Positions 1-8,367 are shown, numbered from the stretch's first letter. The stretch: 12,200 nt of DNA from CAJQQY01 sp964352225 (GCA_964352225.1 CAYGRM010000198.1:1-12200), one strand, 5' to 3'. A program made the numbers and translations. Notes: generated by a model from the sequence alone, not told the origin.

Positions 1-83
1 TAGCAAGAACCACAAATCATTGATTTTCAATTAGTTAAAAATTTAAACATGCTCTAAAGAGAGATTTTAAAAAAAAGGTGTAA

Positions 84-3000
84 ATGAATTTTAGCTTACC
101 CAAAATTTTAACTCTAGGGTTATTGTATTTTTCTATAAATCTTGTTTCTCTGGGACAAGTAACTTTGGATTCAGAATTGGAAAACCTACGGGGACAATAT
201 GATAAAACACTCCAAGAATTTGAATACGAACCCAAAAGGAGTATTCCTGTTTATCAAAAACTAGCTCCACAATTTGAAAAAAAACAAGACTGGATTTATT
301 ATTATAAATGTTTGATAGAGACAGCTTGGTCTTATGATTTTGCTGGAAATAATTCCAAAGCACTTCTAGCAATTGAAGCAGCCATCCAAGATTTTCATTC
401 GCGTCAACTTTCAACTTATTACCGAGGGAAACTAGCTGATGCTATTTTTATCAAAGGAACTATTTTGGAAAACGGAGATCAATTTGATGAGTCCATTTTA
501 TGCTATAAAAAGGCGCATGATGCCTATGTTTTATTAGAGGAAGGAGATGCTGGATTTGACATTAAAGAGAAGAGAATTTCCTTTTGCTTTAATAATATTT
601 CAAAGGAATATATGAATAAGCGAGACTATGTAAATGCGTTGGAATACATTGATAAAGCAATTTTACTCAAAACAAAAGCACTTGGAGCGACTAATAAAAG
701 TACACTTCGTTCGATTCGATCAAGAGGTGAAATCTATATTGAGTTAGGTTACGTTAATGAAGCATTGAATATTCTCAATCAAGTAGCAGTTGAATTTGAA
801 AAAGAAAATCATAGGGAGGAATTGGCCAAGACACAGAGAAGTATTTCTAGAATTTACCAAAGGAAAAAAGACTTCACGACAGCAGAGGAATACATTCGGA
901 AATCAATTTCAATCTATGATGCCTTAGGCCCACAAAATTTGAATAACAAAGTTTATTCATTGCATCAAATGGGAAATGTGCTCAAGGATGGAGGACAATA
1001 TGCCACCTCTATCAAGTGGTTTCAAGAAGCTATTGATTTAAAAAATAAAATTTCTGGAAGCCCAAATTATGATGCTTGTTTTTCAACTTTAAATATTGGA
1101 AAGGCCTACGCGGAACTTGGGGAATATCAAAAAAGCCTACAAGTTTATAATCAGGCCTCGAATATGTTTGGGCAAGTTTTGGGTGAAAAGCATCCGAAGT
1201 ATATTGAGTTATGGTTGAGCATGGGGAATTGTTATTTTGATCAAGGTCAGAGAGAAAAAGCGCATCAATTTTTTGAAATGGCTTATGATTTAGCCAAGGA
1301 AGAAACGCAAGAGAAAAGTTTTGATCGAGTATTATCATGCCTCAATTTGGCAAGAACCACGCAAGACTTTGATGAAGCTTTGATGATTTGTCAAGAAGGT
1401 CTTTGGGAAGGGAGTATTCATTTTGAACCCAAAGGAGTAGAAGATAACCCTTTGCCAGAAGGTGCTTTTTCTGAATTTCATACACTTAGAATATTGGAAG
1501 AAAAAGCCAATATTTTTCAAAAAAAATATCAGCAGTCATTGGATGAAAAAGACCTTGCTTTAGCCTTGAAAACTTATCAAGTTGCAAGTGACTTGGTGGA
1601 TTACTCTCGGCAAAGTTTTTTTACGGAAAGTGCTAAACAATTCCTAGCGAAGCGTGCTCGAAATATTTATGAAAACGGGGTTCAAGTTGCTTTTGAGTTG
1701 TTTGAAAAAAAACCTAACAATACATTTACGGAGACTGCTTTTCGAATGATGGAAAAAAGTCGGAGTCTAATTTTGTTAGAAGCATTGCAAACAGAAGCAG
1801 CTTCAGAAATTGCAAAAATTCCAGATAGTTTAGCATTGCAAAGACTACAATTTCGCAAAACTTTATTGGAGTTGGAAACGCAATTTCAACTCATCAAAAA
1901 TGATGATAAAAAAGCAGAGCGTATCAACAATGAAATTTTTGAAATCAAAAAAAAGCAACGGTTATTTGAAGAGGAATTGGTGAAAAGTTATCCGATAATT
2001 TCTAATCTTAAANNNNNNNNNNTCTTAAAACTGAATTAGATGTTCTAACTATTTCAGATATTCAAGAAAAATTATCAGCAGAAGAGACTTTGTTAGAATA
2101 TCTGTTAACGGATGAAGGGTTATTTGTTTTAAAAATTTCAAAAGATAAAGTTGATTTTTTTAAGCAACCTAGTAGTAGTAGTTTAGAGGCTGAAACTATT
2201 GATTTCATTGGGTTACTCAACGATAATCAACTTGCCAGCAAGCAGGGAGCAAGCCAAGAACTTTTTCAGAAATTTACTACACAAAGTGCTGCCCTTTATC
2301 AAAATATAATGGCTTTTGCTTTGGATGGAAGTGAACAGAAATTAATTATTATTCCCGATTTATACATGAATTATTTGCCTTTTGAATTATTATTGACGGA
2401 AAATAATTTTGATCAAAGTGAAGTCAATTATGCTGACTTACCTTATTTATTTATAAAGAATCCGATTCGTTATTCTTTCTCTGCCAATCTACAATTTCAA
2501 GATTTTATTTCCCGAAATCACAATCAAGAAGTATTAGCCTTTGCTCCAAAATATGAAGGTAAAACCAATCCGATTTTGTCAAGTCGAGGAGGTTTTTTGT
2601 CGCTTGCACAAACCTCAAAAGAAGTAGAATCCATCACAAAAATGGTTAATGGGATTTCGAAAATTGGCATTGCAGCCAATGAAAAAAGTTTTAAATCTTT
2701 GGCTTCAAATTATGGAATTTTACACCTTGCTATGCATGCCTACACTAACGAAGAAAATCCCATGCTCTCTGGTTTGATTTTTTCAGAAAATGAAGATGAG
2801 GAAGATGATGTCTTGCATGCTTATGAATTATATGGAATGAAATTAAATGCTCAGTTGGCAGTTCTAAGTGCCTGTAATACTGGTAGTGGAAAATTTGAAA
2901 AAGGGGAGGGTGTGATGAGTTTAGCAAGAGGTTTTCGTCAGGCAGGTGTGCCGAATATTGTGATGAGTTTGTGGCAAGCCGATGATGAATCAACTCGGAC

Positions 3001-3247
3001 GATTATGGAAAATTTTTATGCTTATTTGAAAACAGGAATGGCTAAGGATGATGCTTTACGAAATGCTAAACTGGATTTTCTAAAAAGTAATTATAAAACT
3101 TTTCCACACTATTGGAGTGCGTTTGTTTTGATGGGAAATGATGCTCCAATTGAATTTATTCAACCTGTGAATTATCTACTTTGGGGATTTGTAGGAGTAT
3201 TGTTATTTGGGTTGGGTTTTTATTTTTATAGAAAATCCCGAACCTGA
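84..3247 (+). CDS. Secreted, membrane-anchored TPR-CHAT domain protein (CHAT caspase-like protease family), interrupted by a 10-N assembly gap
   Basis: The reading frame breaks at a 10-N run (2013-2022). Removing the Ns and one copy of the flanking 7-bp duplicate joins the two halves into 1048 codons. The N-terminus is a signal peptide (about residues 1-25, hydrophobic core LGLLYFSINL). Residues about 40-600 are helical TPR-type repeats (motifs such as YVNALEYIDKAI and YQKSLQVYNQA). A charged, probably coiled-coil helix follows at about 615-640. The C-terminal third is a CHAT domain with HLAMHA (second His = H879) and LSACNTG (Cys = C925), the expected His/Cys dyad of this caspase/separase-related family, then family motifs GEGVMSLARGF and SLWQADD. 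A last hydrophobic span (about 1025-1043) ends in RKSRT, so the TPR and CHAT parts should lie in the periplasm. The start is supported by AAGGTG at 75-80 and the signal peptide. The substrate is unknown. Family assignment is firm; protease activity is inferred. Confidence 0.93.
2013..2022. other. Assembly gap of 10 N with 7-bp overlapping flanks
   Basis: TCTTAAA ends the left side (2006-2012) and begins the right side (2023-2029). The two coding halves lie in frames 2 nt apart. Removing 10 N plus 7 bp (17 nt, 2 modulo 3) restores the frame and reads ISNLKTELDVLTISD across the join. The gap therefore looks like an unmerged contig overlap, not missing DNA or a true frameshift. Confidence 0.9.
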
Positions 3248-3263
3248 AAAGGTTCGGGATTTT
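3232..3263 (+). terminator. Rho-independent terminator of the TPR-CHAT gene, probably bidirectional
   Basis: A 14-bp perfect stem (3232-3245 with 3250-3263) encloses a GAAA tetraloop and has a GC-rich core (CCCGAACC/GGTTCGGG). The 3' arm runs into six T residues (3260-3265). The stem includes the last codons and the first base of the TGA stop (3245-3247) of the CHAT gene. On the minus strand it is followed by TTTT, so it may also end the fibre gene that stops at 3307. Confidence 0.9.
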
Positions 3264-3306
3264 TTAATGTCAAAGTAAAGTATTTTGAATTTAACTTATT
3301 AAAAGT

Positions 3307-6026
3307 CTAATTATTTGAAGCCTCCATTTGTCTTGATAGTAAATCAATTTTGGCTTCCAGGTTTTCTAATCGGTTCATTCGACCTTCTAATTCCTTTATT
3401 TGATTAGCCTGCGTTTTTAGGATTTCGACCCATTCATTAGTTGCTAACCCAATAGAAGAATTGACCATATTCATTCGTTCATCAGTTCCTTCTTCCCATA
3501 CTCGACCTACCACATATTTCATATTGTCGATAGACATATCTTCAGGAGCAACTGCTAATCCAAAACCATCGTTTTTTCCAGAAGGAATAATGAAATCACC
3601 TACTTGAGCTTTTCCCCAAATTAAAACTGGAACTTGTCCCATGAATCCTACTTTTTCATGAAGATGCTTTTCATGATCTGCTGGCATATTCCCTAGGACT
3701 ACCGGTGCTAATGAAACTGGTAATACTTGATCTGCGCCTTCTGTTACTTTAGTGATTTTTCCTCCATGGATACCTACAATTTGACCAGCTGTAAATGTTT
3801 CTGTCGAATCAGATTTTTCTAACCATTCTGCATAATCAGCACCAGTAGCACCATAGATAACACCATTGTCTGTACACTTTTGCGTTTCTTGAATAATTCT
3901 TCCCGCTAGAATTAAGTCAAAAGGATTTGTTGTAATTAATCCTTCTAAACCATTTTCTAATGCCCAGCAAATTAATTCATTCATTTTAGGGTGCGAAGGT
4001 GCCGTTGATGATACGCTTTGTGGAGGCGTCAAAAGTGCTTGGGCAAAACTTGGACTATTGACATTAAATCCTCCTCCTGTAAATGATGTAGTAAGTGTTG
4101 CAGGATTGAATATTGCAGGTATTAGAGGTAGAGCAGGAAACCAACTACCACCAAAAAAATCCTTAGAAAATGTTGCGGGGGTAAATGTATTAAATGGATT
4201 TAAATTAACTGAACCTAGATTGAAAAAATCACTAAACTTTATATCTGGAAATTGGGTAAATGCACCGTTTTGTTGTAGATCAAAACCTTCTATTCTACCT
4301 GCAACTGTTCCATTTTGATTATAAAATGTAACATAATTATTAGTAATATTATTGACTTGTTGAGCAGATCCATTGTTTATTTGAATTGCTAAACCACAGG
4401 CATTTGTTTGGCCAGAAGTATTGTAGATGTATGCTGCATGGGAGTTGTTAGGACCAACTGTACCAGATCCCCTAATAGATAGACTACCACCGATATTTGC
4501 ATTTTTTTCAACACCAAGTCCTCCTTGTAATACTAATGCTCCATTGTCTTTTGAAGTAGATTGGGTAATATTATTCAATGTGGTAATTCCATTGACATTT
4601 AGATTTCCTGTCAAATTAGAAACTTTCGCATTGGTTACATTNNNNNNNNNNNNNNNNNNNNNNNNNNNNNNNNNNNNNNNNNNNNNNNNNNNNNNNNNNN
4701 NNNNNNNNNNNNNNNNNNNNNNNNNNNNNNNNNNNNNNNNNTCAAATTAGAAACTTTCGCATTGGTTACATTAAAAGTATTATTCAAATTGGTCACTCCA
4801 TTCACATCTAAAGTATTATTAAGTGTAGTTGCTTCTTCCACTCCAAGGGTACTTTCTAAGATTGCAGCACCTTTGATAGTGGTCGTGCTCCCAACAGAAT
4901 TTAGCACTACTTCATTTTGTACATCAATAGAATTAAACAAAGTTGCACCTTCAAATGAGGCAGCACCTTTTACGGTAGTCGTTCCACCCAAGTCATTTAA
5001 AACTACACTTTGATTGACATTTAAGTTATCATCAATTGTAGTAGCACCATTGATTTGAGTTACTCCACTAGCATTGTTAAGTGATACGTTATCATCAACA
5101 TCCAAATTATTTTTAATGTTAGTTGGCCCATTTATATTGGTTGCTCCATTTCCATAAATATTAAGATCAACATTTCCCCCAACGGTAAGATCGGTATGAA
5201 TAATGGTTGATTCTTTTACAATAGCATCTCCTTCAACATTTAGATTTGAAATTATATTGACTTCGTTATTAAAAGTAGAAACTCCATTTACCGTAGTTTC
5301 ACCATTTAAGGTGGTTGTACCTTCTATATTAGTTATTCCCGAGATAGAATTTAAGGTAACATCTCCTTCAGAGATTAAAGTACCTGTAGTACTTTGTCCA
5401 TCAACATCTAAATCATTATAAATCTCAACATTACCATTTTCCAATATTCGTAATCGATCGATGTTATTGGTAATTAAAACGATATCAACATTTTCAATTG
5501 AACCTAGTGATCGTTGTTGGTCAGGTTTAAAAAAGTTTCCCCCAATTTCCCAAACAAACCCTTCACCAAATTTGCCCAAAGTTGTTCCATCTTTACTAAC
5601 TATTTCTGAAGCAGTCAGCGCATGTAAGGCATAAGGGACTGCTAATAATTTACTTTCGCTGATCGCCGAAAAATCATTTCCACCCTTGGAGTCAATATCT
5701 ACAGCCATCCAGATTTCTTTAGTACTCCATGGAATTTCATCAAACGTTCCTGTTGCTGTATTTCCTTGACCGATAGTTAATGAAAAGAGACCAAGACTGT
5801 TGGTCATTGTTTCATGGATTTCGACATAGGAAATGTTTTTTTCAATTGAGTACTTTTTACTAAAATTGAATAGAGTGATTTTTAAATTAATTGCTTGTTC
5901 TGCTAAAATTTTACCAGAATTATCCCTTGCTACCGCTTGGTATTTCATTCCTGAAGGAAAATTTTGGGCGCTTGCAGAGGCAATAAAAAGAAGAAATATA
6001 CTGAGTATAAAAATTTGCTTGTTCAT
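3307..6026 (-). CDS. Large secreted phage-tail-fibre-like protein with repeat stalk, peptidase G2-like domain and C-terminal coiled coil (interrupted by a 100-N gap)
   Basis: Two minus-strand halves join into 862 codons when the 100 Ns (4642-4741) and one copy of the 31-bp flanking duplicate are removed. Residues 1-20 are a signal peptide ending SASA. Next comes a globular domain starting PSGMKYQAVARDNSG, a form familiar from Bacteroidota surface proteins. Residues about 200-445 are Asn/Thr/Gly/Val-rich stalk repeats (V-x-LN-x3-G-x-T-x-I-x-G). SKDNGALVLQGGLGV (about 447-461) recalls phage and viral fibre proteins. An aromatic/Pro-rich linker (about 557-627) precedes GADYAEW (685-691) and a beta-rich domain resembling the peptidase G2/intramolecular chaperone domain of phage appendages. 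Residues about 821-859 form a coiled coil suited to trimerisation. The gene lies 20 nt after the T9SS-type gene, so the two probably share a transcript. Role as adhesin or surface fibre is inferred; no binding target can be read. Confidence 0.85.
4642..4741. other. Assembly gap of 100 N with 31-bp overlapping flanks
   Basis: The 31 bp ending at the gap (4611-4641) are identical to the 31 bp starting after it (4742-4772). Removing 131 nt (2 modulo 3) brings the two halves of the fibre gene into one frame and gives VTNAKVSNLTGNLNVNG across the join. This suggests an unmerged k-mer overlap. Because the surroundings are repetitive, some lost repeat copies cannot be excluded. Confidence 0.85.
4743..5363 (-). 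repeat. Degenerate stalk repeats within the fibre gene
   Basis: The translated segment (residues about 222-428) repeats a pattern of about 28-32 residues. Clear copies are VTLNSISGITNIEG, VSLNNASGVTQING, VVLNDLGGTTTVKG and VVLNSVGSTTTIKG, separated by N-x-N-V-x-G-type strands (NLNVEG, NLDVDD, NLNVNQ, TLDVNG). Regular Val/Leu/Ile alternation with Asn/Gly turns suggests a beta-solenoid or triple-beta-spiral stalk. The DNA copies have diverged, so this is an old protein repeat, not a recent DNA duplication. Confidence 0.75.
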
Positions 6027-6046
6027 TTTAAAAGTTTTTTTTGAGG

Positions 6047-6559
6047 TTATAAATTAATTTTTGATAATTTAAATGTTCGGAGGATTCTCCCTTTCGAATT
6101 TGTAAATCGAATTAAGTAGATTCCAGGAGGAAAATCACTCAAATCCATTTCAAAAGAATCTGTAGATGTTTTTTTTATCCTTTTTTGTTGTATCCCTGCC
6201 AGATTAAATATGCTGATAAACATTTCGGATTCTTCTTCGAATTGCATTTGGATATTTACAATTGATTCTGTAGGATTAGGGGCAACTGAAATCTGATGAC
6301 TTGGGGTTGGATCCATATTGAAGCTGTGAGGTTCATAAAATTCAGCTACAATTATTCTTGGCTGATGGTATCCTTCAGTTATCATCGTTGATTCGGTGTA
6401 CAATGTAGTAACGGCCATTTCTCCAATAGTCCATTCTAGAGAAACTTGATTATTAAAATTGATGTCGCCACCAGCCGCCAAAACGGAGGGTTCAAGATTC
6501 TGGGCATTTGTCCAATAGGCAAATGATAGGAAAATAAAAAAGAGACAATTTTTTCTCAT
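6047..6559 (-). CDS. Small secreted protein with T9SS type A sorting domain
   Basis: This 170-aa protein has a signal peptide (residues 1-19, ending TNA before Gln20). A short N-terminal region carries SVLAAGGDI, SLEWTIGEMAVTTL and TEGYHQP, a form that recurs in Bacteroidota secreted proteins. The C-terminal 80 residues are a T9SS type A sorting domain: VAPNPTESIVNIQ, ISIFNLAGI, DLSDFPPGIYLIRF, then a basic end with GRILRTFKLSK. The protein should pass the outer membrane by the type IX system and be released or attached at the surface. An in-frame ATG at 6598 adds 13 residues before the signal peptide; the ATG at 6559 is preferred because MRKNCLFFIF is a normal signal start. It lies 20 nt upstream of the fibre gene, probably in one operon. 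There is little besides the sorting domain, so it may be a small structural or anchoring partner. Confidence 0.88.
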   Translation of the reverse strand: MRKNCLFFIFLSFAYWTNAQNLEPSVLAAGGDINFNNQVSLEWTIGEMAVTTLYTESTMITEGYHQPRIIVAEFYEPHSFNMDPTPSHQISVAPNPTESIVNIQMQFEEESEMFISIFNLAGIQQKRIKKTSTDSFEMDLSDFPPGIYLIRFTNSKGRILRTFKLSKINL

Positions 6560-6886
6560 GATTAATATTTTAGAGTTAGAAAAAATTAATAAAGACATAA
6601 TATTGACAGGTCAAAGGATGTCCTTTGGGATATCAGATATTTAAATCAGTTTTTGAGAAAATAATAAAACAGAGGTTGTTTAATCAGTTAGTCGAAGTGA
6701 AATGGAAAAGGTCGCCACATGGAGATTTTTTTTATAAAAAAATAAACTTAATACTGGACTGATACTGGTTTAGCCATCAGCATTGCTGAATGAAGCATTT
6801 TATTTATGAAAAGAAGAGTTAAAAAAAGGTGAGTTATTTAATTTTTTAGACTCAAAGTGATCCATCCTAATGAACTAGTCTTGGTG
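6560..6886. other. Intergenic region with inverted and direct repeats, presumed control region of the T9SS/fibre operon
   Basis: No plausible gene is seen on either strand. It holds a 7-2-7 inverted repeat CAAAGGA-TG-TCCTTTG (6612-6627), a 6-1-6 inverted repeat TCAGCA-T-TGCTGA (6777-6789), and two ATACTGG copies spaced 11 bp apart (6751-6757 and 6762-6768). It must contain the promoter of the minus-strand T9SS/fibre operon, because a strong terminator lies on its far side. I found no TAnnTTTG element upstream of 6559, so the promoter may use a different sigma factor. Confidence 0.45.
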
Positions 6887-6952
6887 AAAAAAAAGAAGGG
6901 ATTAAAAATCCCTGTTCTCTCTTTGAAAATGAGAGGAATGATTTTTAATCCC
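6887..6952 (-). terminator. Rho-independent terminator after the sigma/membrane-TPR pair
   Basis: Perfect 13-bp arms GGGATTAAAAATC (6898-6910) and GATTTTTAATCCC (6940-6952) enclose a second short stem (CTCTC/GAGAG). On the minus strand the stem is followed by TTC and eight T residues. It lies 38 bp beyond the stop of the membrane TPR gene and separates that operon from the T9SS/fibre operon. Confidence 0.88.
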
Positions 6953-6990
6953 GTTCAATTTAACTAAGCAAATTTATATAGAACCATTTT

Positions 6991-7722
6991 TTAAAGATCT
7001 TCTAAAATTATTTTAGCTTCTTTATTTTTAAAATGTCGTGGTTGATTAGCTATTTTTTGCATTGTATTTTTAGCTTCTTCTTTATTATTCATTTTTAAAA
7101 ATGATAATGCTTTATACCATTCTGCTTTTTGAAAATAGGAACTTTGCGAACTGATAGAATCAAAAACATCAATTGCCTTTTGATTTTCATTTTGCATTAA
7201 ATAACTCAATCCTAAGTATAAATTTCCTCGGTCGGAATACTGAAAATTAACGTCATTAACTAAAGGTGAAAGCAACTCAATGGTTTTTTCAAAGTCTTGA
7301 TTTGAATAAGCCATCATTGATTCATTCCAAATTTCGGATGAAGAGTTGCTACCTCGTTCACCCTCAGAGGCAGGTAATTCAAAATAATTGGCAAATAACT
7401 CAGCTTCAGACTTCGGCTGCCCAATGTTTTGAATCAGAAAAATAGCTGCTGCTAAAAGAACAAATGCTGCTGCAATTTGCATGACTATTTTTAGCGGAAA
7501 AACTTTAACCGATTTCTTTTCATAATTTTCTAAAGCGGTTAATGCTTTCTTTTTGAGTTGTTCTTTTGCAGCTGACCGGATGATTTGCAAGTCTCTTTTT
7601 TGTAGCTCAAATTCATGTTTAAGCTCAGCGTTAGATTCAAGACGTTGTTTGAAATCTGGTTCAGATATTTCACCTGCTCGGTATCGGTCAATATATTCAT
7701 GATATTCTTTAGGTGACTTCAT
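6991..7722 (-). CDS. Single-span membrane protein with periplasmic TPR-like repeats, probable anti-sigma factor
   Basis: This is a 243-aa protein. Residues 1-70 are soluble and charged, starting EYHEYIDRYRAGEIS, which resembles the cytosolic part of Bacteroidota anti-sigma proteins. One hydrophobic span covers about 77-98 (IVMQIAAAFVLLAAAIFLI). Residues about 130-225 form TPR-like helical pairs (FEKTIELLSPLV, GLSYLMQNENQKAIDVFDSI, KALSFLKMNNKEEAKNTMQKI). ELFANYFELP after the membrane span is typical of this class. It starts 30 nt after the sigma factor gene and is probably co-transcribed with it, which is the main reason for calling it an anti-sigma factor. It contains no cysteine, so it cannot have the zinc-binding HxxxCxxC anti-sigma motif. 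By topology the TPR part faces the periplasm and could bind a protein signal. The architecture is clear; the function is inferred from context. Confidence 0.85.
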   Translation of the reverse strand: MKSPKEYHEYIDRYRAGEISEPDFKQRLESNAELKHEFELQKRDLQIIRSAAKEQLKKKALTALENYEKKSVKVFPLKIVMQIAAAFVLLAAAIFLIQNIGQPKSEAELFANYFELPASEGERGSNSSSEIWNESMMAYSNQDFEKTIELLSPLVNDVNFQYSDRGNLYLGLSYLMQNENQKAIDVFDSISSQSSYFQKAEWYKALSFLKMNNKEEAKNTMQKIANQPRHFKNKEAKIILEDL

Positions 7723-7752
7723 ATTTTATGATTTTCATCTTTAAAAAAAGTT

Positions 7753-8316
7753 TTATGATATCAATTTTCGTAATTTTTGCAAACATTTATACTTTCGATC
7801 TTTAGCTTGAGTGCTTCCTTCCAATCCAGCTCGCTCTGCAATCTCCTTCATATTATATCCCCAAAATCCCCAATCTAATAAAATCTGTTTGCATGGTTCG
7901 CCGATCTGATTTAGGTATTTATAAAGTTGATTAATCTCTTCATTGATCTCTATTTCTTTTTCAGCTAGAGGCGAAGTATCAGAGGTTTCTGGTAATTCTT
8001 CTCGGTAATCTATTTTGTTAGTCGTATTTTTTCTAAAAAGGTCGACACATTTAAAATAAAATATTTTGTAAAAATAAGTGGAGAGTTTACTTTCCCCTTT
8101 AAATTGGGTGGAAGTGGTCTGATCAATCAAGGCCATGATTGCATCGGTAAAAACATCTAAAGCTTCGTCTCTTGAAAGTCCTGTCTTTTTTGCAACCTTT
8201 GGTAGGTAGTGGATGAAGTCACTCATCACGTGATTGACCGCCTTTTCTTTTGAGGCACCTCCTGCCGAAAATGCTTCAATTATTTTATCATCAGACCATG
8301 GTATGATTTTTTGCAT
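7753..8316 (-). CDS. ECF-type RNA polymerase sigma factor (sigma-70 family)
   Basis: This is a 187-aa protein of the usual ECF size with only regions 2 and 4. Region 2 covers about residues 27-97, with the core-binding helix (EALDVFTDAIMALIDQ) and the -10 recognition segment (FKGESKLSTYFYKIFYFKCVDLFRK). An acidic linker (about 105-127, LPETSDTSPLAEKEIEINEE) leads to region 4 (about 130-185). Its helix-turn-helix is marked by EPCKQILLDWGFWGYNMKEIAERAGL and a basic C-terminus KCLQKLRKLI. It would direct RNA polymerase to a small gene set, probably held inactive by the membrane protein encoded 30 nt downstream. The ATG at 8316 is chosen over one at 8391, because the longer reading runs through the glyA terminator palindrome and adds a non-sigma hydrophobic stretch. 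Its targets cannot be read from the sequence; the nearby secreted-protein operon is a candidate. Confidence 0.9.
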   Translation of the reverse strand: MQKIIPWSDDKIIEAFSAGGASKEKAVNHVMSDFIHYLPKVAKKTGLSRDEALDVFTDAIMALIDQTTSTQFKGESKLSTYFYKIFYFKCVDLFRKNTTNKIDYREELPETSDTSPLAEKEIEINEEINQLYKYLNQIGEPCKQILLDWGFWGYNMKEIAERAGLEGSTQAKDRKYKCLQKLRKLIS

Positions 8317-8367
8317 TAAGTAGTATTGACTAATTTCTTTAGATTTTAAAAAAATAAATATAGGAAT

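Noticed and set aside
1030..1338. 102-codon minus-strand open frame inside the CHAT gene
   Set aside because: It is antisense to well-conserved TPR repeats, has no domain or leader, and its composition is that of a shadow frame. The same holds for the minus frames at 133-414, 1335-1520 and 2745-2993.
84..3247. TPR-CHAT protein as part of a type III-E CRISPR system
   Set aside because: It has a signal peptide and a C-terminal membrane span, and no cas7-11 or array is in the window.
4611..4772. 31-bp direct repeat as an attachment site or insertion target duplication
   Set aside because: The copies abut a run of exactly 100 N and collapse restores the frame, so an assembly overlap explains them fully.
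4743..5363. CRISPR array or DNA satellite
   Set aside because: The periodicity is in the protein only. DNA copies are diverged, there are no identical repeats with unique spacers, and no cas gene is present, although a TPR-CHAT protein is nearby.
4058..5421. Several plus-strand open frames antisense to the fibre gene
   Set aside because: They mirror the repetitive fibre coding sequence (Val/Thr/Ser/Pro-rich), one runs through the N gap, and none has a recognisable motif or leader.
3307..6026. Prophage remnant because of tail-fibre similarity
   Set aside because: The protein has a signal peptide and a Bacteroidota surface domain, and no integrase, capsid, tail or lysis gene lies nearby.
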